From the NCBI RefSeq assembly GCF_019904155.1, contig NZ_JAHCMB010000061.1, positions 62,001-126,000 of the forward strand: a stretch of DNA of 64,000 nt. Reading direction: 5' to 3'. This stretch comes from Paenibacillus sinensis (GTDB lineage: Bacteria; Bacillota; Bacilli; Paenibacillales; Paenibacillaceae). The notes under the pieces are model-generated. The model searched no databases and had not been told where the DNA came from. It saw only the letters and a list, made by a program, of their open reading frames with translations. Positions 1-8,392 of the stretch are shown piece after piece (positions within the stretch are counted from its first letter, which is position 1; every line of letters starts with the position of its first letter). The translations under genes and the position numbers were made by a program.

Positions 1-237
1 TACCTCCAGCTTATCCTCGCCGTACAGAGATGGCTGCACATCCTGTCCGCCGGTAAACAGAAAGCCATCGAACGTCTCGGCCAATCTCCGAATAGAGTCC
101 CTGTCCGCTGTCAGCGGCAGCATAACCGGGAGCCCGCCCGCTTCTTCTATGCCCTTCATATAATCCGGAAGCATCCAGTAGCTGTTTCTCCCCGCGTCCA
201 TCAAAGGCAGGACGCCGATCATCGGTTGTTGTGCCAT
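1..237 (-). CDS. Gamma-glutamyl-gamma-aminobutyrate hydrolase-type (peptidase C26) protein, N-terminal part
   Basis: The reverse strand reads an ATG at 237 preceded by a GGAGA-type ribosome binding site, then 79 codons without stop to the window edge. The peptide starts MAQQPMIGVLPLMDAGRNSY and contains GFLFTGGQDVQPSLYG, the GG(Q/G)DVxPxxYG signature of class I glutamine amidotransferase-like C26 hydrolases such as PuuD. Members of this family cleave gamma-glutamyl amides in the cytosol. The catalytic Cys and His lie in the missing part, so activity cannot be judged. It is the first of three consecutive minus-strand genes and is separated from its upstream neighbour by about 80 bp, so it may be the last gene of that unit. 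Confidence 0.75.
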   Translation of the reverse strand, partial: MAQQPMIGVLPLMDAGRNSYWMLPDYMKGIEEAGGLPVMLPLTADRDSIRRLAETFDGFLFTGGQDVQPSLYGEDKLEV

Positions 238-317
238 GGTGTTCTCCTCTCTGTCTCCTCTTGCCTGACATTAAAATCACTGCCGCCCGCACAACTCCGA
301 CGAACCAGTCTTCCCGG

Positions 318-1178
318 TTAGGCCCGGGTATGAGGTTCCAGCCAATGCGCGGGCATGTCCAGCCGGGACGGCAGCTTCGTGCTGCGGCTGCCCTGCGCCG
401 CATTAAGCTGCGCCTGCGTCAAATAAATGCCGCCGGTCAGGTCGGCGCCGCTTAAATCCGCGTCCCGCAAATCGGCGCCGATCCATTCGGCGTACCGGAG
501 ATCGGCATTCCGAAGGTCCGCCGCAATCAGCAGCCTTCCGCGCAAATTGACCCCCGGCAGGTCGGCTCCCCTTAAATGCGCGCCGATCCAATCCATCCCT
601 TTGGGCGTCCGGTGTCCGGCATTTCTTCCGCCTCTCTTGGCAGGGGCCTGGGCGCGCACAAGAGCGCCCGCCTTCAGCAGCCACTCATTCACTTCCGAAC
701 GATGGCTCTGAACATCCAGACCCTGCACCTCCTCCGCACTCTTCCCGGTAAGCCTCACGGTCTTCTCCAGCATCTCCCGGAGACCCTGATGAACCGGGCC
801 TGCGGCGTCCGCTTGCAGAGCATCATCGAGATAATAGAGCATTTCATGAAGCTGCTGCATCACGGGAAATACCCGGAACATCCTCTCTCTCAGCTCCGGC
901 TGCGCTCTCCAGTCCTCTCCGGCGAAGGTATGCTGCGATACCTGCTGCCCGGCTCCGAAGCAGTCGTATACCGTGCAGCCCTTCATCCCCTTGGCTCGCA
1001 GTCCGGCATGAACGCCGCACCGGAAATCGTTATTGAGATTCAGACAGGGATCGCCACCCGCCTTGTCAAAGGCAAAATCGGCCGAACGGGCAAAGGGCAG
1101 CGCGACGCAGCACAGGCCGAAGCAGCTGGCGCAGTCGGCAGTCCATTCACTTTTGACTGCCGCATTAAGTTCAGTCAT
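318..1178 (-). CDS. Pentapeptide-repeat protein with Cys-rich N-terminus
   Basis: A 286-residue protein. The N-terminal half carries a cysteine cluster (CASCFGLCC near residue 17, then CLNL, CGVH, CTVYDC), which could bind a metal. The C-terminal third is a pentapeptide-repeat stretch (A(D/N)LR-type units such as ADLRNADLRYAEWIGADLRD, about residues 200-255), which folds as a right-handed quadrilateral beta-helix. The ATG at 1178 has an AGAAGGAAG ribosome binding site. Pentapeptide proteins include DNA-gyrase mimics, but most have no known role and nothing here points to a function. It lies about 80 bp upstream of the amidotransferase and about 80 bp downstream of the large macro-TPR gene, all on the same strand. 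Confidence 0.8.
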   Translation of the reverse strand: MTELNAAVKSEWTADCASCFGLCCVALPFARSADFAFDKAGGDPCLNLNNDFRCGVHAGLRAKGMKGCTVYDCFGAGQQVSQHTFAGEDWRAQPELRERMFRVFPVMQQLHEMLYYLDDALQADAAGPVHQGLREMLEKTVRLTGKSAEEVQGLDVQSHRSEVNEWLLKAGALVRAQAPAKRGGRNAGHRTPKGMDWIGAHLRGADLPGVNLRGRLLIAADLRNADLRYAEWIGADLRDADLSGADLTGGIYLTQAQLNAAQGSRSTKLPSRLDMPAHWLEPHTRA

Positions 1179-1258
1179 TGTTGCACTTCCTTCTATAACT
1201 ATGGACTCTGTCGATCTTTCAATAGAATACCATAGACGATCGTGCAGGGGACGATGGT

Positions 1259-4150
1259 TTATCTGAACTTGACCTTTGACTTCTCTACTTTCATTTCCGG
1301 GTCCACGTATTTCAAATAAGGAACGATTTTGCCGGGCTGTTCCACTTTCGGCCCCAGGATGATTTTTGAAGCGCGAAACGGCTTGTCGTCGTCTTTCTCC
1401 AGATACAATTCGGGAACGGGCGAAGCTTCCATGTTCAATTTAATGTCGGGAGAATCCGCAGGAGCATACCGGATCAGCCGAAGCTCTTGTTCATAGGCAT
1501 AATCTTCGGTCTTGAACAGGAATCTGATCTGGTCGATCGCCTCCGTCAAATGAAGGAGAATGATATCTTTCAGCGCTCCGCATGCAGCGTCATGCTCGCA
1601 TTCCCTGGAGAAAAAGCTGAATTCATTGACGATTTCCTTAAGCTCCCTGGCTACAATCTGTTCATTCTTCTCCAATTCTTCCAATTCTTCTTCCGACTGC
1701 TTGTCTTCATCTTTGCCGAATTTCAGTCTGATTTCGTCCCTGCAATCATTATGGATATAAGCTACCCGATAGGGGATATATTTCTTCGATGAACGATCCG
1801 CCGACTCCCACTCGCTCTTGAAATCATGCTCCAGCATATCGTAGTCGCTGTCGAAGAAATCGCTTCGCATCACAAGACAGTAACCCTTCCCCTGATCACC
1901 GTATTGCGCCCACATGGGCAGCTGGTCAATCTGCATCGTGAGACTGTGCAAATATACATTGCTGGACTGCATATCCGCATCGGCTGAATTGTGGAAATTA
2001 TCCCGCACCTCATTCAGCAGGGGACTCTCGTGTTCATGGCATTGAATCAACGCATCGATCAGCATGAGTCCTTCGGATGGATCATTCATATATGCGGCGT
2101 TGTTAAGCCGCAGTTTCACGGCTTTGGCGTTATCCTCCCCCGGCTTCTTCATCACCTTTGACAATACGCTCATCCGGGAATAGTGGGCCAGATGCTGTCC
2201 CTTGGTGACATCGTAGGCACATGCGTTCATCATGTTCCTCAGCCGGATTTGCATCGTAATCAGCCTTAACTGGATATCGTCCTGGTCTTTAAAATCCCTT
2301 ATGATTTTGCTTATAAAATAAAACTGGGTATCCTCCAACAATTCGGCATGCACAGCCGCGAAATGATGGATAATCCGATAGTCTTCAGGATTGCTGCTCC
2401 GCTTTCTTCTGATGATCATTTTTAAAAAGGAGGTGACATTATTATCCTCCCGCCCAGCGAATTCTCTACCTTCCATGAATAATGACTTCGCCTGCTCGAT
2501 ATCACCAGTCTTCAAATAGGTCAGCCAGCCCAAAAAATAATAATGGCTCGGGTTTACACTTCCTCCCCGATTGCCCCGGTCTATCTTGACCACCTGTTCC
2601 GAGTATTTTAACGCTTGATTCAATTGGCCATCATAATAATAGGCGACTGAAAGATTATAATAGAGATAGGATTTATCCGGCAATAATTGGATAGCTGCAT
2701 GAAAAGCCTCATATGCCTTAGAGAATTTCTTCTGTCTGATATATGCCAGGCCCAGCCGATTATGGTGGCCAACTTCTTTGGGGTTTAATTCGATCGCCTT
2801 CAATCTGGCCTTGATCTCTTCGTTGGTGTCTCCCATATTGCGATAGGAATTTCCGATACTATTCCAGTAGTCGTCATTGTCCTCATTCAGTTTTATTGCC
2901 GTCTTCTTCGCCGCGATCGCCGCTTTATAATCTCCTCTGACATCATGGCTAACTCCCAAACTTCTCCAGAATTCCGGATTGTCGGGCATCAGTTCGGTTG
3001 CTTTGGTCTTGGCTTCTACAGCCGCTTCATAATCCCCTTTTTCATGCTGACTGATTCCAAGACTATTCCAGAAGCCCGCATTCCGCGGCTCCAGTTCCGT
3101 TGCTTTCTTGCCCGCTGAAACAGCCGCTGCATACTCTCCGTTCTTATAATAGCTTGTACCTAGGCTGTCCCAATACATTGCGTTTTGCGGCTCCAGCTCC
3201 GTCGCTTTCCTTTTCGCTGCTATCGCTTCTTCATAACCTCCGCTGTTGTGCTGGCTGCTCCCCAGGTTATACCAGTAAACTGCATTATCAGGCGCTAATT
3301 CTGTCGCTTCTATTCCAGAGGCAATCGCCTGCTCAAAATCGCGCTTTCCCCGGTAACACAGCCCCATCAGGTTCCTGTACCTTCCGTTTCCAGGCTCCAT
3401 TCCCATGGATTTTTGCAGCGCTGCCATAGCATCATCGATATTCTTCGCCCCTAAGTAGGCTGCCCCCAAATTCCCCCAAATTACTGCATCCTCCGGTTTT
3501 AAACCCGTGGCTTCCGAATATTCTTTGATCGATTCATCATACAAGAAATGCTTGTAATAAAAGTTACCCAAGTTATTGATAGCTCTCGCTATCGACTCGT
3601 TGTTCCCGCCTGTCCGCTTATTCTCCACATCCGTCATTAACGCAGCCAGTTCGGTAATCCAGTCATATGTATCCGATTCTTTGCACACAATCGTTATGTT
3701 CCGTATCTCACCATCCGCTTTGAGAAAACGCAATATTTCCTTCAGCAGAATGGCTTCAGCCTTTCCGGCCGGATAATCGATCGCCTTGATGCTCTCGCAG
3801 GAAACCGCGACCGTCTCCGCCTGATGCGATACCGCAAGCTCGAGTGAACGACGGAAGCATGCCTCCAGCCGCTCTGCCGCATCCGCTTCCCCTGCCTCCG
3901 CCCATCCGGGCGCAGACGCATGAATAATCCATTTGATCCTGCCGGACAGCTCATAGGCTCCTGTTATAAAAGCATCGCCGGAAGCGCAATTGCCTTGCCG
4001 TCTGCATTCTTCCAGCAATTCCTCTCCCGCTTCCCTAAAGATGGCGTCTCCGGCTCTCTCGCCGAAAGGGGTTCCCTCAACGTAAAGGTTGATTAACGCA
4101 TCAACCTGCCGATCCAATAGTTCTCCTTCTTGTATGTCTACTTTATCCAT
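1259..4150 (-). CDS. Macro-domain / TPR array / DUF2971 fusion protein
   Basis: A 963-residue three-part protein. Residues 1-170 match a macro (ADP-ribose-binding) domain: VDALIN, a GxAIxxxAGxELxEECR helix, GDAFITGAYEL and WIIHASAPGW. The usual N-A-A-N and S-T-G-x-x-G-x-P loops are degenerate. About residues 180-565 hold 11 or so TPR units of 34 residues (for example WNSLGISQHEKGDYEAAVEA). The C-terminal 300 residues are DUF2971-like, with the MWAQYGDQGKGYCLV signature. A longer reading from TTG at 4174 is possible, but the ATG at 4150 has AGGAG eleven bases upstream. No signal peptide or membrane segment, so it should be cytosolic. Macro domains act in ADP-ribose signalling and DUF2971 appears in poorly characterised, sometimes defence-associated proteins; a role in stress or defence is only an inference. 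Confidence 0.8.
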   Translation of the reverse strand: MDKVDIQEGELLDRQVDALINLYVEGTPFGERAGDAIFREAGEELLEECRRQGNCASGDAFITGAYELSGRIKWIIHASAPGWAEAGEADAAERLEACFRRSLELAVSHQAETVAVSCESIKAIDYPAGKAEAILLKEILRFLKADGEIRNITIVCKESDTYDWITELAALMTDVENKRTGGNNESIARAINNLGNFYYKHFLYDESIKEYSEATGLKPEDAVIWGNLGAAYLGAKNIDDAMAALQKSMGMEPGNGRYRNLMGLCYRGKRDFEQAIASGIEATELAPDNAVYWYNLGSSQHNSGGYEEAIAAKRKATELEPQNAMYWDSLGTSYYKNGEYAAAVSAGKKATELEPRNAGFWNSLGISQHEKGDYEAAVEAKTKATELMPDNPEFWRSLGVSHDVRGDYKAAIAAKKTAIKLNEDNDDYWNSIGNSYRNMGDTNEEIKARLKAIELNPKEVGHHNRLGLAYIRQKKFSKAYEAFHAAIQLLPDKSYLYYNLSVAYYYDGQLNQALKYSEQVVKIDRGNRGGSVNPSHYYFLGWLTYLKTGDIEQAKSLFMEGREFAGREDNNVTSFLKMIIRRKRSSNPEDYRIIHHFAAVHAELLEDTQFYFISKIIRDFKDQDDIQLRLITMQIRLRNMMNACAYDVTKGQHLAHYSRMSVLSKVMKKPGEDNAKAVKLRLNNAAYMNDPSEGLMLIDALIQCHEHESPLLNEVRDNFHNSADADMQSSNVYLHSLTMQIDQLPMWAQYGDQGKGYCLVMRSDFFDSDYDMLEHDFKSEWESADRSSKKYIPYRVAYIHNDCRDEIRLKFGKDEDKQSEEELEELEKNEQIVARELKEIVNEFSFFSRECEHDAACGALKDIILLHLTEAIDQIRFLFKTEDYAYEQELRLIRYAPADSPDIKLNMEASPVPELYLEKDDDKPFRASKIILGPKVEQPGKIVPYLKYVDPEMKVEKSKVKFR

Positions 4151-4321
4151 CAATATCTTCTCTCCTGATTTCAAGATTCAATTCTCACCCGTCAATCCCC
4201 ACCCCTTCCATATTTCAACATTCTTCGAGACAATTCCTGTCCGGAGTTAGTATTGTCCTGGATTTCTGCTGTCTTTGTCTCTATTTGTCGGGCTTGCATT
4301 TTAACGAAAGGCAGTTTATTC

Positions 4322-4327
4322 TATACT
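4322..4327 (+). promoter_or_regulatory. Candidate -10 of the RpiR-nagB-nagA operon
   Basis: TATACT lies 86 bp before the regulator start and abuts the first operator-like repeat. The matching -35 is weak (no good TTGACA 17 bp upstream), so the promoter call is tentative. Confidence 0.35.
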
Positions 4328-4329
4328 CA

Positions 4330-4375
4330 GAAAATAATTTTTAATATTATTGCTGATTATCAGAAAATAATTTTC
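4330..4375 (+). promoter_or_regulatory. Two operator-like repeats for the RpiR-family regulator
   Basis: The near-palindrome GAAAATAATTTTT at 4330-4342 recurs as GAAAATAATTTTC at 4363-4375, with shared flanks TCA and AATA. The copies are 33 bp apart, about three helical turns, so a dimer or tetramer could bind both from the same face. MurR/RpiR regulators usually bind such AT-rich dyads, and this pair sits directly upstream of the RpiR gene. Autoregulation and control of nagBA are inferred. Confidence 0.55.
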
Positions 4376-4413
4376 AATACAGTGGATTGAACTGAATGTA
4401 AAGGAGATTGTCC

Positions 4414-5295
4414 ATGTCCCCCATCCTGCATACCCTGGAGTCCGAGCTTCCGCGTCTCTCCCAGACCGAGCGCAAGCTGGCCGAGCGGATTCTCCAAGCT
4501 CCCGGGGATATCGTTCACCTCGGCATTACCGGGCTTGCGGAGCAGTGCGGCATCAGTCCTGCGGCGGTGACGCGCTTCTGCAAGGAATTTCATTTCAAGG
4601 GCTTTCCCGATTTCAAGGTCAAGCTGGCTGCCGAGCTCGCGCACACCGAAGTCGGCCAGCAGGGCGGCCCGGCATCCTATCAGGATATTGTAGCGGGCAA
4701 TCCGCTGGCGACGATCGTCGAAGCGATGCAGGCCAATCACCTCGCCTCCATCCGCGATACGACTTCACTTCTGGACCTGGACAATCTGGAACAGGCGGTG
4801 AAGCTGCTCTGCGGCGCGCGCCGGATCGATCTCTACGGTATGGCTACCTCCTCGGTCGTCGCCCAGGATTTCTACCAGAAGCTGATCCGGATCGGCGTGA
4901 ACTGTACCGCCTTCGCCGATCCGCATATGCAAATCACCTCGGCGTCCACGCTGTCGGAGGGTGACGTCGCTTTTGCCATCTCGTATTCGGGGGAAACGCC
5001 CGAGACGATCGAATCGCTGTCCTGCGCGAAGGAGAACGGTGCAGCCACCATCTCGCTCACTTCCTATGGCACCAGCAAATTGGCTTCGCTGAGCGAAATC
5101 GCGCTCTTCGCCTCTTCGCTGGAGAAAGGCATGCGCCGGGGCGATATGGCTTCAAGGATCGCCCAGCTTCATATTATCGATATTTTATTTACCGGAATGG
5201 TCAGCGCGGGGTTTGCCGATTACATCCCCAGACTGGAGCAATCCTACCGCAACGTCCGCCGGTTCAGACATAAAAGAGGAGGCAGCGATACATGA
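4414..5295 (+). CDS. MurR/RpiR-family transcriptional regulator of amino-sugar use
   Basis: A 293-residue protein with an N-terminal RpiR helix-turn-helix (about residues 1-77, including AEQCGISPAAVTRFCKEF) and a C-terminal SIS phosphosugar-binding domain (about residues 120-260, including DLYGMATSSVVAQDF and AISYSGETPET). Such regulators sense sugar phosphates, here probably glucosamine-6-P or GlcNAc-6-P. I chose the ATG at 4414 because AAGGAG (4401-4406) is seven bases away; a TTG at 4408 would be too close. The stop overlaps the nagB start (ATGA), so translation is probably coupled. The two GAAAATAATTTT repeats upstream are the likely operators. Confidence 0.9.
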   Translation: MSPILHTLESELPRLSQTERKLAERILQAPGDIVHLGITGLAEQCGISPAAVTRFCKEFHFKGFPDFKVKLAAELAHTEVGQQGGPASYQDIVAGNPLATIVEAMQANHLASIRDTTSLLDLDNLEQAVKLLCGARRIDLYGMATSSVVAQDFYQKLIRIGVNCTAFADPHMQITSASTLSEGDVAFAISYSGETPETIESLSCAKENGAATISLTSYGTSKLASLSEIALFASSLEKGMRRGDMASRIAQLHIIDILFTGMVSAGFADYIPRLEQSYRNVRRFRHKRGGSDT

Positions 5296-6020
5296 ATCTG
5301 TACAAAATCAGCAAGAACGAAGACTTCGCGCAGACGGGAGCCAATCTGGTTGCCGGACTGCTCCAGACCAATCCCAGAGCCGTGCTCGGCCTTGCCACCG
5401 GCAGCTCGCCCATCAGCGTCTACGAAGAGCTTGCAGCCATGCACCGCAGAGGACTTGTCAGCTTCTCCAAGGCTTCCTCCTTCAATCTGGATGAGTATGT
5501 CGGACTCCCGGCAGATCATCCGGAGAGCTACCGGAGCTTCATGAACCGGAACCTGTTCGATCATATTGATATCGACCTCACCCGCACGCATATTCCGGAC
5601 GGCAACGCTCCGGATCTCGCAGCCGAGTGCCGGGCCTACGATGCAATGCTGGAGGAGCAAGGCCCTGTCGATCTTCAGATTCTCGGCATCGGCGGCAACG
5701 GCCATATCGGCTTCAACGAGCCGGGCACCGGCCTCGAAGGCGGAACTCATGTCGTTGACTTGCTGCCGGAGACGCGCCAGGCCAACTCCCGGTTCTTCCC
5801 TTCCATCGACGAGGTTCCGCGTCAGGCAATCACGATGGGCATCGGTACGATTCTCAAAGCGCGGCAGATTCTCCTGCTGGCGCGAGGGGCCGAGAAGGCG
5901 GAGGCGATCCGCAAGGCAGTTCGGGGGCCGATCACAACGGAATGCCCTGCTTCCCTGCTTCAGACTCATCCGAATGTTGTTGTACTACTCGATGAGGGGG
6001 CAGGACAATGGGTGAACTAA
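5292..6020 (+). CDS. nagB: Glucosamine-6-phosphate deaminase
   Basis: A 242-residue NagB of standard bacterial length. It converts glucosamine-6-phosphate to fructose-6-phosphate and ammonia, feeding amino sugars into glycolysis. Visible family motifs are GLATGSSPIS (phosphate loop), FNLDEYVGL, and the lid/catalytic segment LGIGGNGHIGFNEPG with the conserved His and Glu. The ATG overlaps the regulator stop and has AGAGGAGG upstream; its end overlaps nagA by 13 bp. The order regulator-nagB-nagA makes this a compact GlcNAc catabolic operon. No PTS transporter for GlcNAc is adjacent. Confidence 0.95.
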   Translation: MNLYKISKNEDFAQTGANLVAGLLQTNPRAVLGLATGSSPISVYEELAAMHRRGLVSFSKASSFNLDEYVGLPADHPESYRSFMNRNLFDHIDIDLTRTHIPDGNAPDLAAECRAYDAMLEEQGPVDLQILGIGGNGHIGFNEPGTGLEGGTHVVDLLPETRQANSRFFPSIDEVPRQAITMGIGTILKARQILLLARGAEKAEAIRKAVRGPITTECPASLLQTHPNVVVLLDEGAGQWVN

Positions 6021-7192
6021 CCCATACCCGGCTGCTGTTGTTTGGTCGGGTGCTGACACCTGAGGGAGTGCTGGATGACGGCGTTGTCGCCGTCGAAGAT
6101 GGGGTCATCTTCTACGCAGGCGAAGCTAAGGAGCTGCCTGCCGCCTGCACGGGGTGGCCGGAGAACGGACGGGGCGGGGATGCGCTCCTGATCCCCGGCT
6201 TCGTCGACGTGCATGTCCACGGAGGAGCGGGACATGACTTTATGTATGCGGATCTTCCGGATATATCGGAGACAGCCGCCTTTCACGCTGCGAACGGGAC
6301 AACAACGATGCTGGCCACAACAATGACCGCGTCGAAGAAGGATCTCGATCTGGCGCTGTCCCGGATTCATGCTTACCGAAGCGGGGATATGCCTTACGCC
6401 CAAATCGCGGGCGTGCATCTGGAGGGCCCTTTCATCAGCCCGGATTGGCCGGGAGCCCAGAACCCGGAGCACATCGTCCTGCCGTCCACGGAATGGCTGG
6501 AGGAATGGGAGGCGGCCTATCCGGGAATGATCCGGCAGGTCACCTTCGCCCCCGAACGCGACGGCGCGGAGAAGCTCATTCCCTGGCTCAGGGAAAGAGG
6601 CATTACCGCAGCGCTCGGGCATACCGGCGCCACCTACGAGCAGGTGATCGCCGCCGCCGGACTCGGCTTGAATCAGGCGGTCCATGCCTTCAATCAGATG
6701 ACCCCGCTTCATCACCGGAAGCCGGGGGCAGCCGGAGCCGTACTCGCGGATGACCGGATACGGGCCGAGGTAATTGCGGACGGGATTCACGTTCACCCCG
6801 CCGCCATCTCGATTCTGGCCCGCCTCAAAGGGCCGTCGGGCCTCATTCTGATCACCGACGCTATGGCGGCCGCGGGTCTGCCTGACGGCAGCTATGCCAT
6901 CGGCGATCTACCCGTCACTGTGAAAGACGGCGTTGCCCGGCTGCGTGACAACCCGGACGCTCTGGCTGGAAGCACGCTGACGATGATTCGGGGCTTCCGC
7001 TTCCTTGTGCAGGAAGTCGGTCTTTCCCTGGAGGACGCCTCCAGAGCCGCCAGCCTAATACCGGCGCTCTCGCTCGGTCTGGATCATGTAATAGGCTCGC
7101 TGGAGGCCGGCAAGCAAGCCGACATCCTGAAGCTGGATGCAGAGCTTGAGCTTGACGGTGTCTGGATCAAGGGACGGGCATTGTCCTCGTAA
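6008..7192 (+). CDS. nagA: N-acetylglucosamine-6-phosphate deacetylase
   Basis: A 394-residue amidohydrolase that removes the acetyl group from GlcNAc-6-phosphate, supplying NagB. Motifs fit NagA: PGFVDVHVHGGAGHDF (first metal-site region), HLEGPFISP, ALGHTGATYEQV, VHAFNQMTPLHHR and LITDAMAAAG (catalytic Asp). The start overlaps the nagB end and follows GAGGGGG. A hairpin just downstream closes the operon. Confidence 0.95.
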   Translation: MGELTHTRLLLFGRVLTPEGVLDDGVVAVEDGVIFYAGEAKELPAACTGWPENGRGGDALLIPGFVDVHVHGGAGHDFMYADLPDISETAAFHAANGTTTMLATTMTASKKDLDLALSRIHAYRSGDMPYAQIAGVHLEGPFISPDWPGAQNPEHIVLPSTEWLEEWEAAYPGMIRQVTFAPERDGAEKLIPWLRERGITAALGHTGATYEQVIAAAGLGLNQAVHAFNQMTPLHHRKPGAAGAVLADDRIRAEVIADGIHVHPAAISILARLKGPSGLILITDAMAAAGLPDGSYAIGDLPVTVKDGVARLRDNPDALAGSTLTMIRGFRFLVQEVGLSLEDASRAASLIPALSLGLDHVIGSLEAGKQADILKLDAELELDGVWIKGRALSS

Positions 7193-7214
7193 TAGTTATT
7201 CATTATGTACAATA

Positions 7215-7268
7215 CAAGCAGCCGTTCTTCCTCCGTTCCGGGACGAATGGCTGCTTGCTCGTTTTGGC
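7215..7268 (+). terminator. Probable terminator after nagA
   Basis: CAAGCAGCC at 7215-7223 pairs with GGCTGCTTG at 7249-7257 (9 bp, with further pairing inside). The following T tract (CTCGTTTTGG) is modest. It lies between nagA and the convergent lipoprotein gene. Confidence 0.55.
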
Positions 7269-7284
7269 ACTATAAACTTAATCC

Positions 7285-8292
7285 CTAGCGGGTTGTTGTC
7301 GTGCCGCTGTGTGTCGGGAAGATACGTTCCACAAGCTTACTGAACTCGTTGGCAAAGCCCGCGATCGGATGGCCGGCGCGAACCTGATCGGCGAAGCCGC
7401 CGGCACGGTCTACAAAATCCGGGTTGGCCGACACATAGACATTGTCGATATGAGGCACGCTTCGTTTGACCTCAACTGCAATTTTGTCCTTCATCGCCGG
7501 AGTCACGGCATCGGTAGTGGTGGAAGTGCCGGTGGAATACATACCGTAGGTATGGCCTCCGCGAGCAGCCGGATGCGTAGCGGTACCCGTCATCGTTCTG
7601 CCGTCTTCCGTAAGAGTGCCGATCCGGTTCGTGCCTGTCATCCCTGTACCACGGTTATGATACAAAGTTCCTCCCCCGGTTCCGTACCCGGTTCCGTTGC
7701 CTGTACCGTATCCGGTGCTGCCTGGAGCCATGTTCATTCCTTTGGATGTGATTCCATCGGGAGCAACAGCCTTCGGCGTGATATGTCCGGGAGTAGCAGC
7801 CTTCGGTGTGATGTGTCCCGGTGCAACAGCTTTCGGCGTGATGTGTCCGGGAGTAGCAGCCTTCGGTGTGATGTGTCCCGGTGCAACAGCTTTCGGTGTT
7901 ACGACTCCCGGTGCAACAGCTTTAGGTGTTACGGTTCTCGGTGCAACCGTTTTGGGCGTAACGCCTTTGGTCGTGGTGCCTTTGACGGCTGCGGGGGCCT
8001 GATTATCCAGAGAGACCGCCACATATGCGCTTCTGCCAACAACGAAGACGTTGGCGTTCTTTACACCCTTCATGGCGGCAATCCGGTGAGACAACGCATC
8101 GTTCATGCTGAGGCTCGACATATCCTCTCCCCGGACGGACCGGATACCGAGACGTCCGTCACGAACACTCTGAGTCTTAACGGTATTAGTGCCAACTGCC
8201 CCCTGATTGTTGGTGGTACCGCAGCCCGTCAAGCCGATCATGCTGACCAGCAAAGCGGCCGAAACGGTCATGCCAATTTTTGCACGTAACAT
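7285..8292 (-). CDS. YhcN/YlaJ-family sporulation lipoprotein with TPKA decapeptide repeats
   Basis: A 335-residue protein with a lipoprotein signal (hydrophobic stretch ending in the lipobox LTGC near residue 23), so it should be anchored in a membrane, probably of the forespore. The family core is split: GVKNANVFVVGRSAYVAV in the first third and IDNVYVSANPDFVDRAGGFA in the last quarter, both typical of YhcN/YlaJ proteins. Between them is a low-complexity insert of ten-residue units of the form TPKAVAPGHI (about residues 105-175), then a Gly/Thr-rich stretch. The DNA of the insert is a 30-bp tandem repeat (about 7740-7960). The ATG has GGAGG at a good distance. A full sigma-G promoter match lies upstream, in line with forespore expression of YhcN in Bacillus. 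Confidence 0.88.
   Translation of the reverse strand: MLRAKIGMTVSAALLVSMIGLTGCGTTNNQGAVGTNTVKTQSVRDGRLGIRSVRGEDMSSLSMNDALSHRIAAMKGVKNANVFVVGRSAYVAVSLDNQAPAAVKGTTTKGVTPKTVAPRTVTPKAVAPGVVTPKAVAPGHITPKAATPGHITPKAVAPGHITPKAATPGHITPKAVAPDGITSKGMNMAPGSTGYGTGNGTGYGTGGGTLYHNRGTGMTGTNRIGTLTEDGRTMTGTATHPAARGGHTYGMYSTGTSTTTDAVTPAMKDKIAVEVKRSVPHIDNVYVSANPDFVDRAGGFADQVRAGHPIAGFANEFSKLVERIFPTHSGTTTTR
7740..7965 (-). repeat. 30-bp tandem repeats encoding TPKA(V/A)(A/T)PGHI
   Basis: About seven imperfect 30-bp units with core GTGATGTGTCC(G/C)GG on the plus strand, alternating between two subtypes (GGAGTAGCAGCCTT and GGTGCAACAGCTTT). They lie in frame within the lipoprotein, so copy changes would alter length without a frameshift. 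Confidence 0.75.
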
Positions 8293-8331
8293 GCAGTCAT
8301 CCTCCTCTGGTTTATAAGGTCAACCAATGGT

Positions 8332-8361
8332 TAGGATGACTCCGCAGGCCCGGAACTATGC
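8332..8361 (-). promoter_or_regulatory. Sigma-G promoter of the YhcN-like lipoprotein gene
   Basis: On the minus strand GCATA (8361-8357) and CATCCTA (8338-8332) are separated by exactly 18 bp. This matches the Bacillus sigma-G consensus GHATR-N18-CATXHTA at every defined position. The start codon lies 40 bp downstream of the -10. Confidence 0.7.
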
Positions 8362-8392
8362 TGAAAGGATTTGACATCAGCCGCCTTTCCAT

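Noticed and set aside
7309..8289. 326-codon plus-strand ORF opposite the lipoprotein gene
   Set aside because: The minus-strand frame has a lipobox, the YhcN core, a ribosome binding site and a sigma-G promoter; the plus frame is a Ser/Cys-rich shadow.
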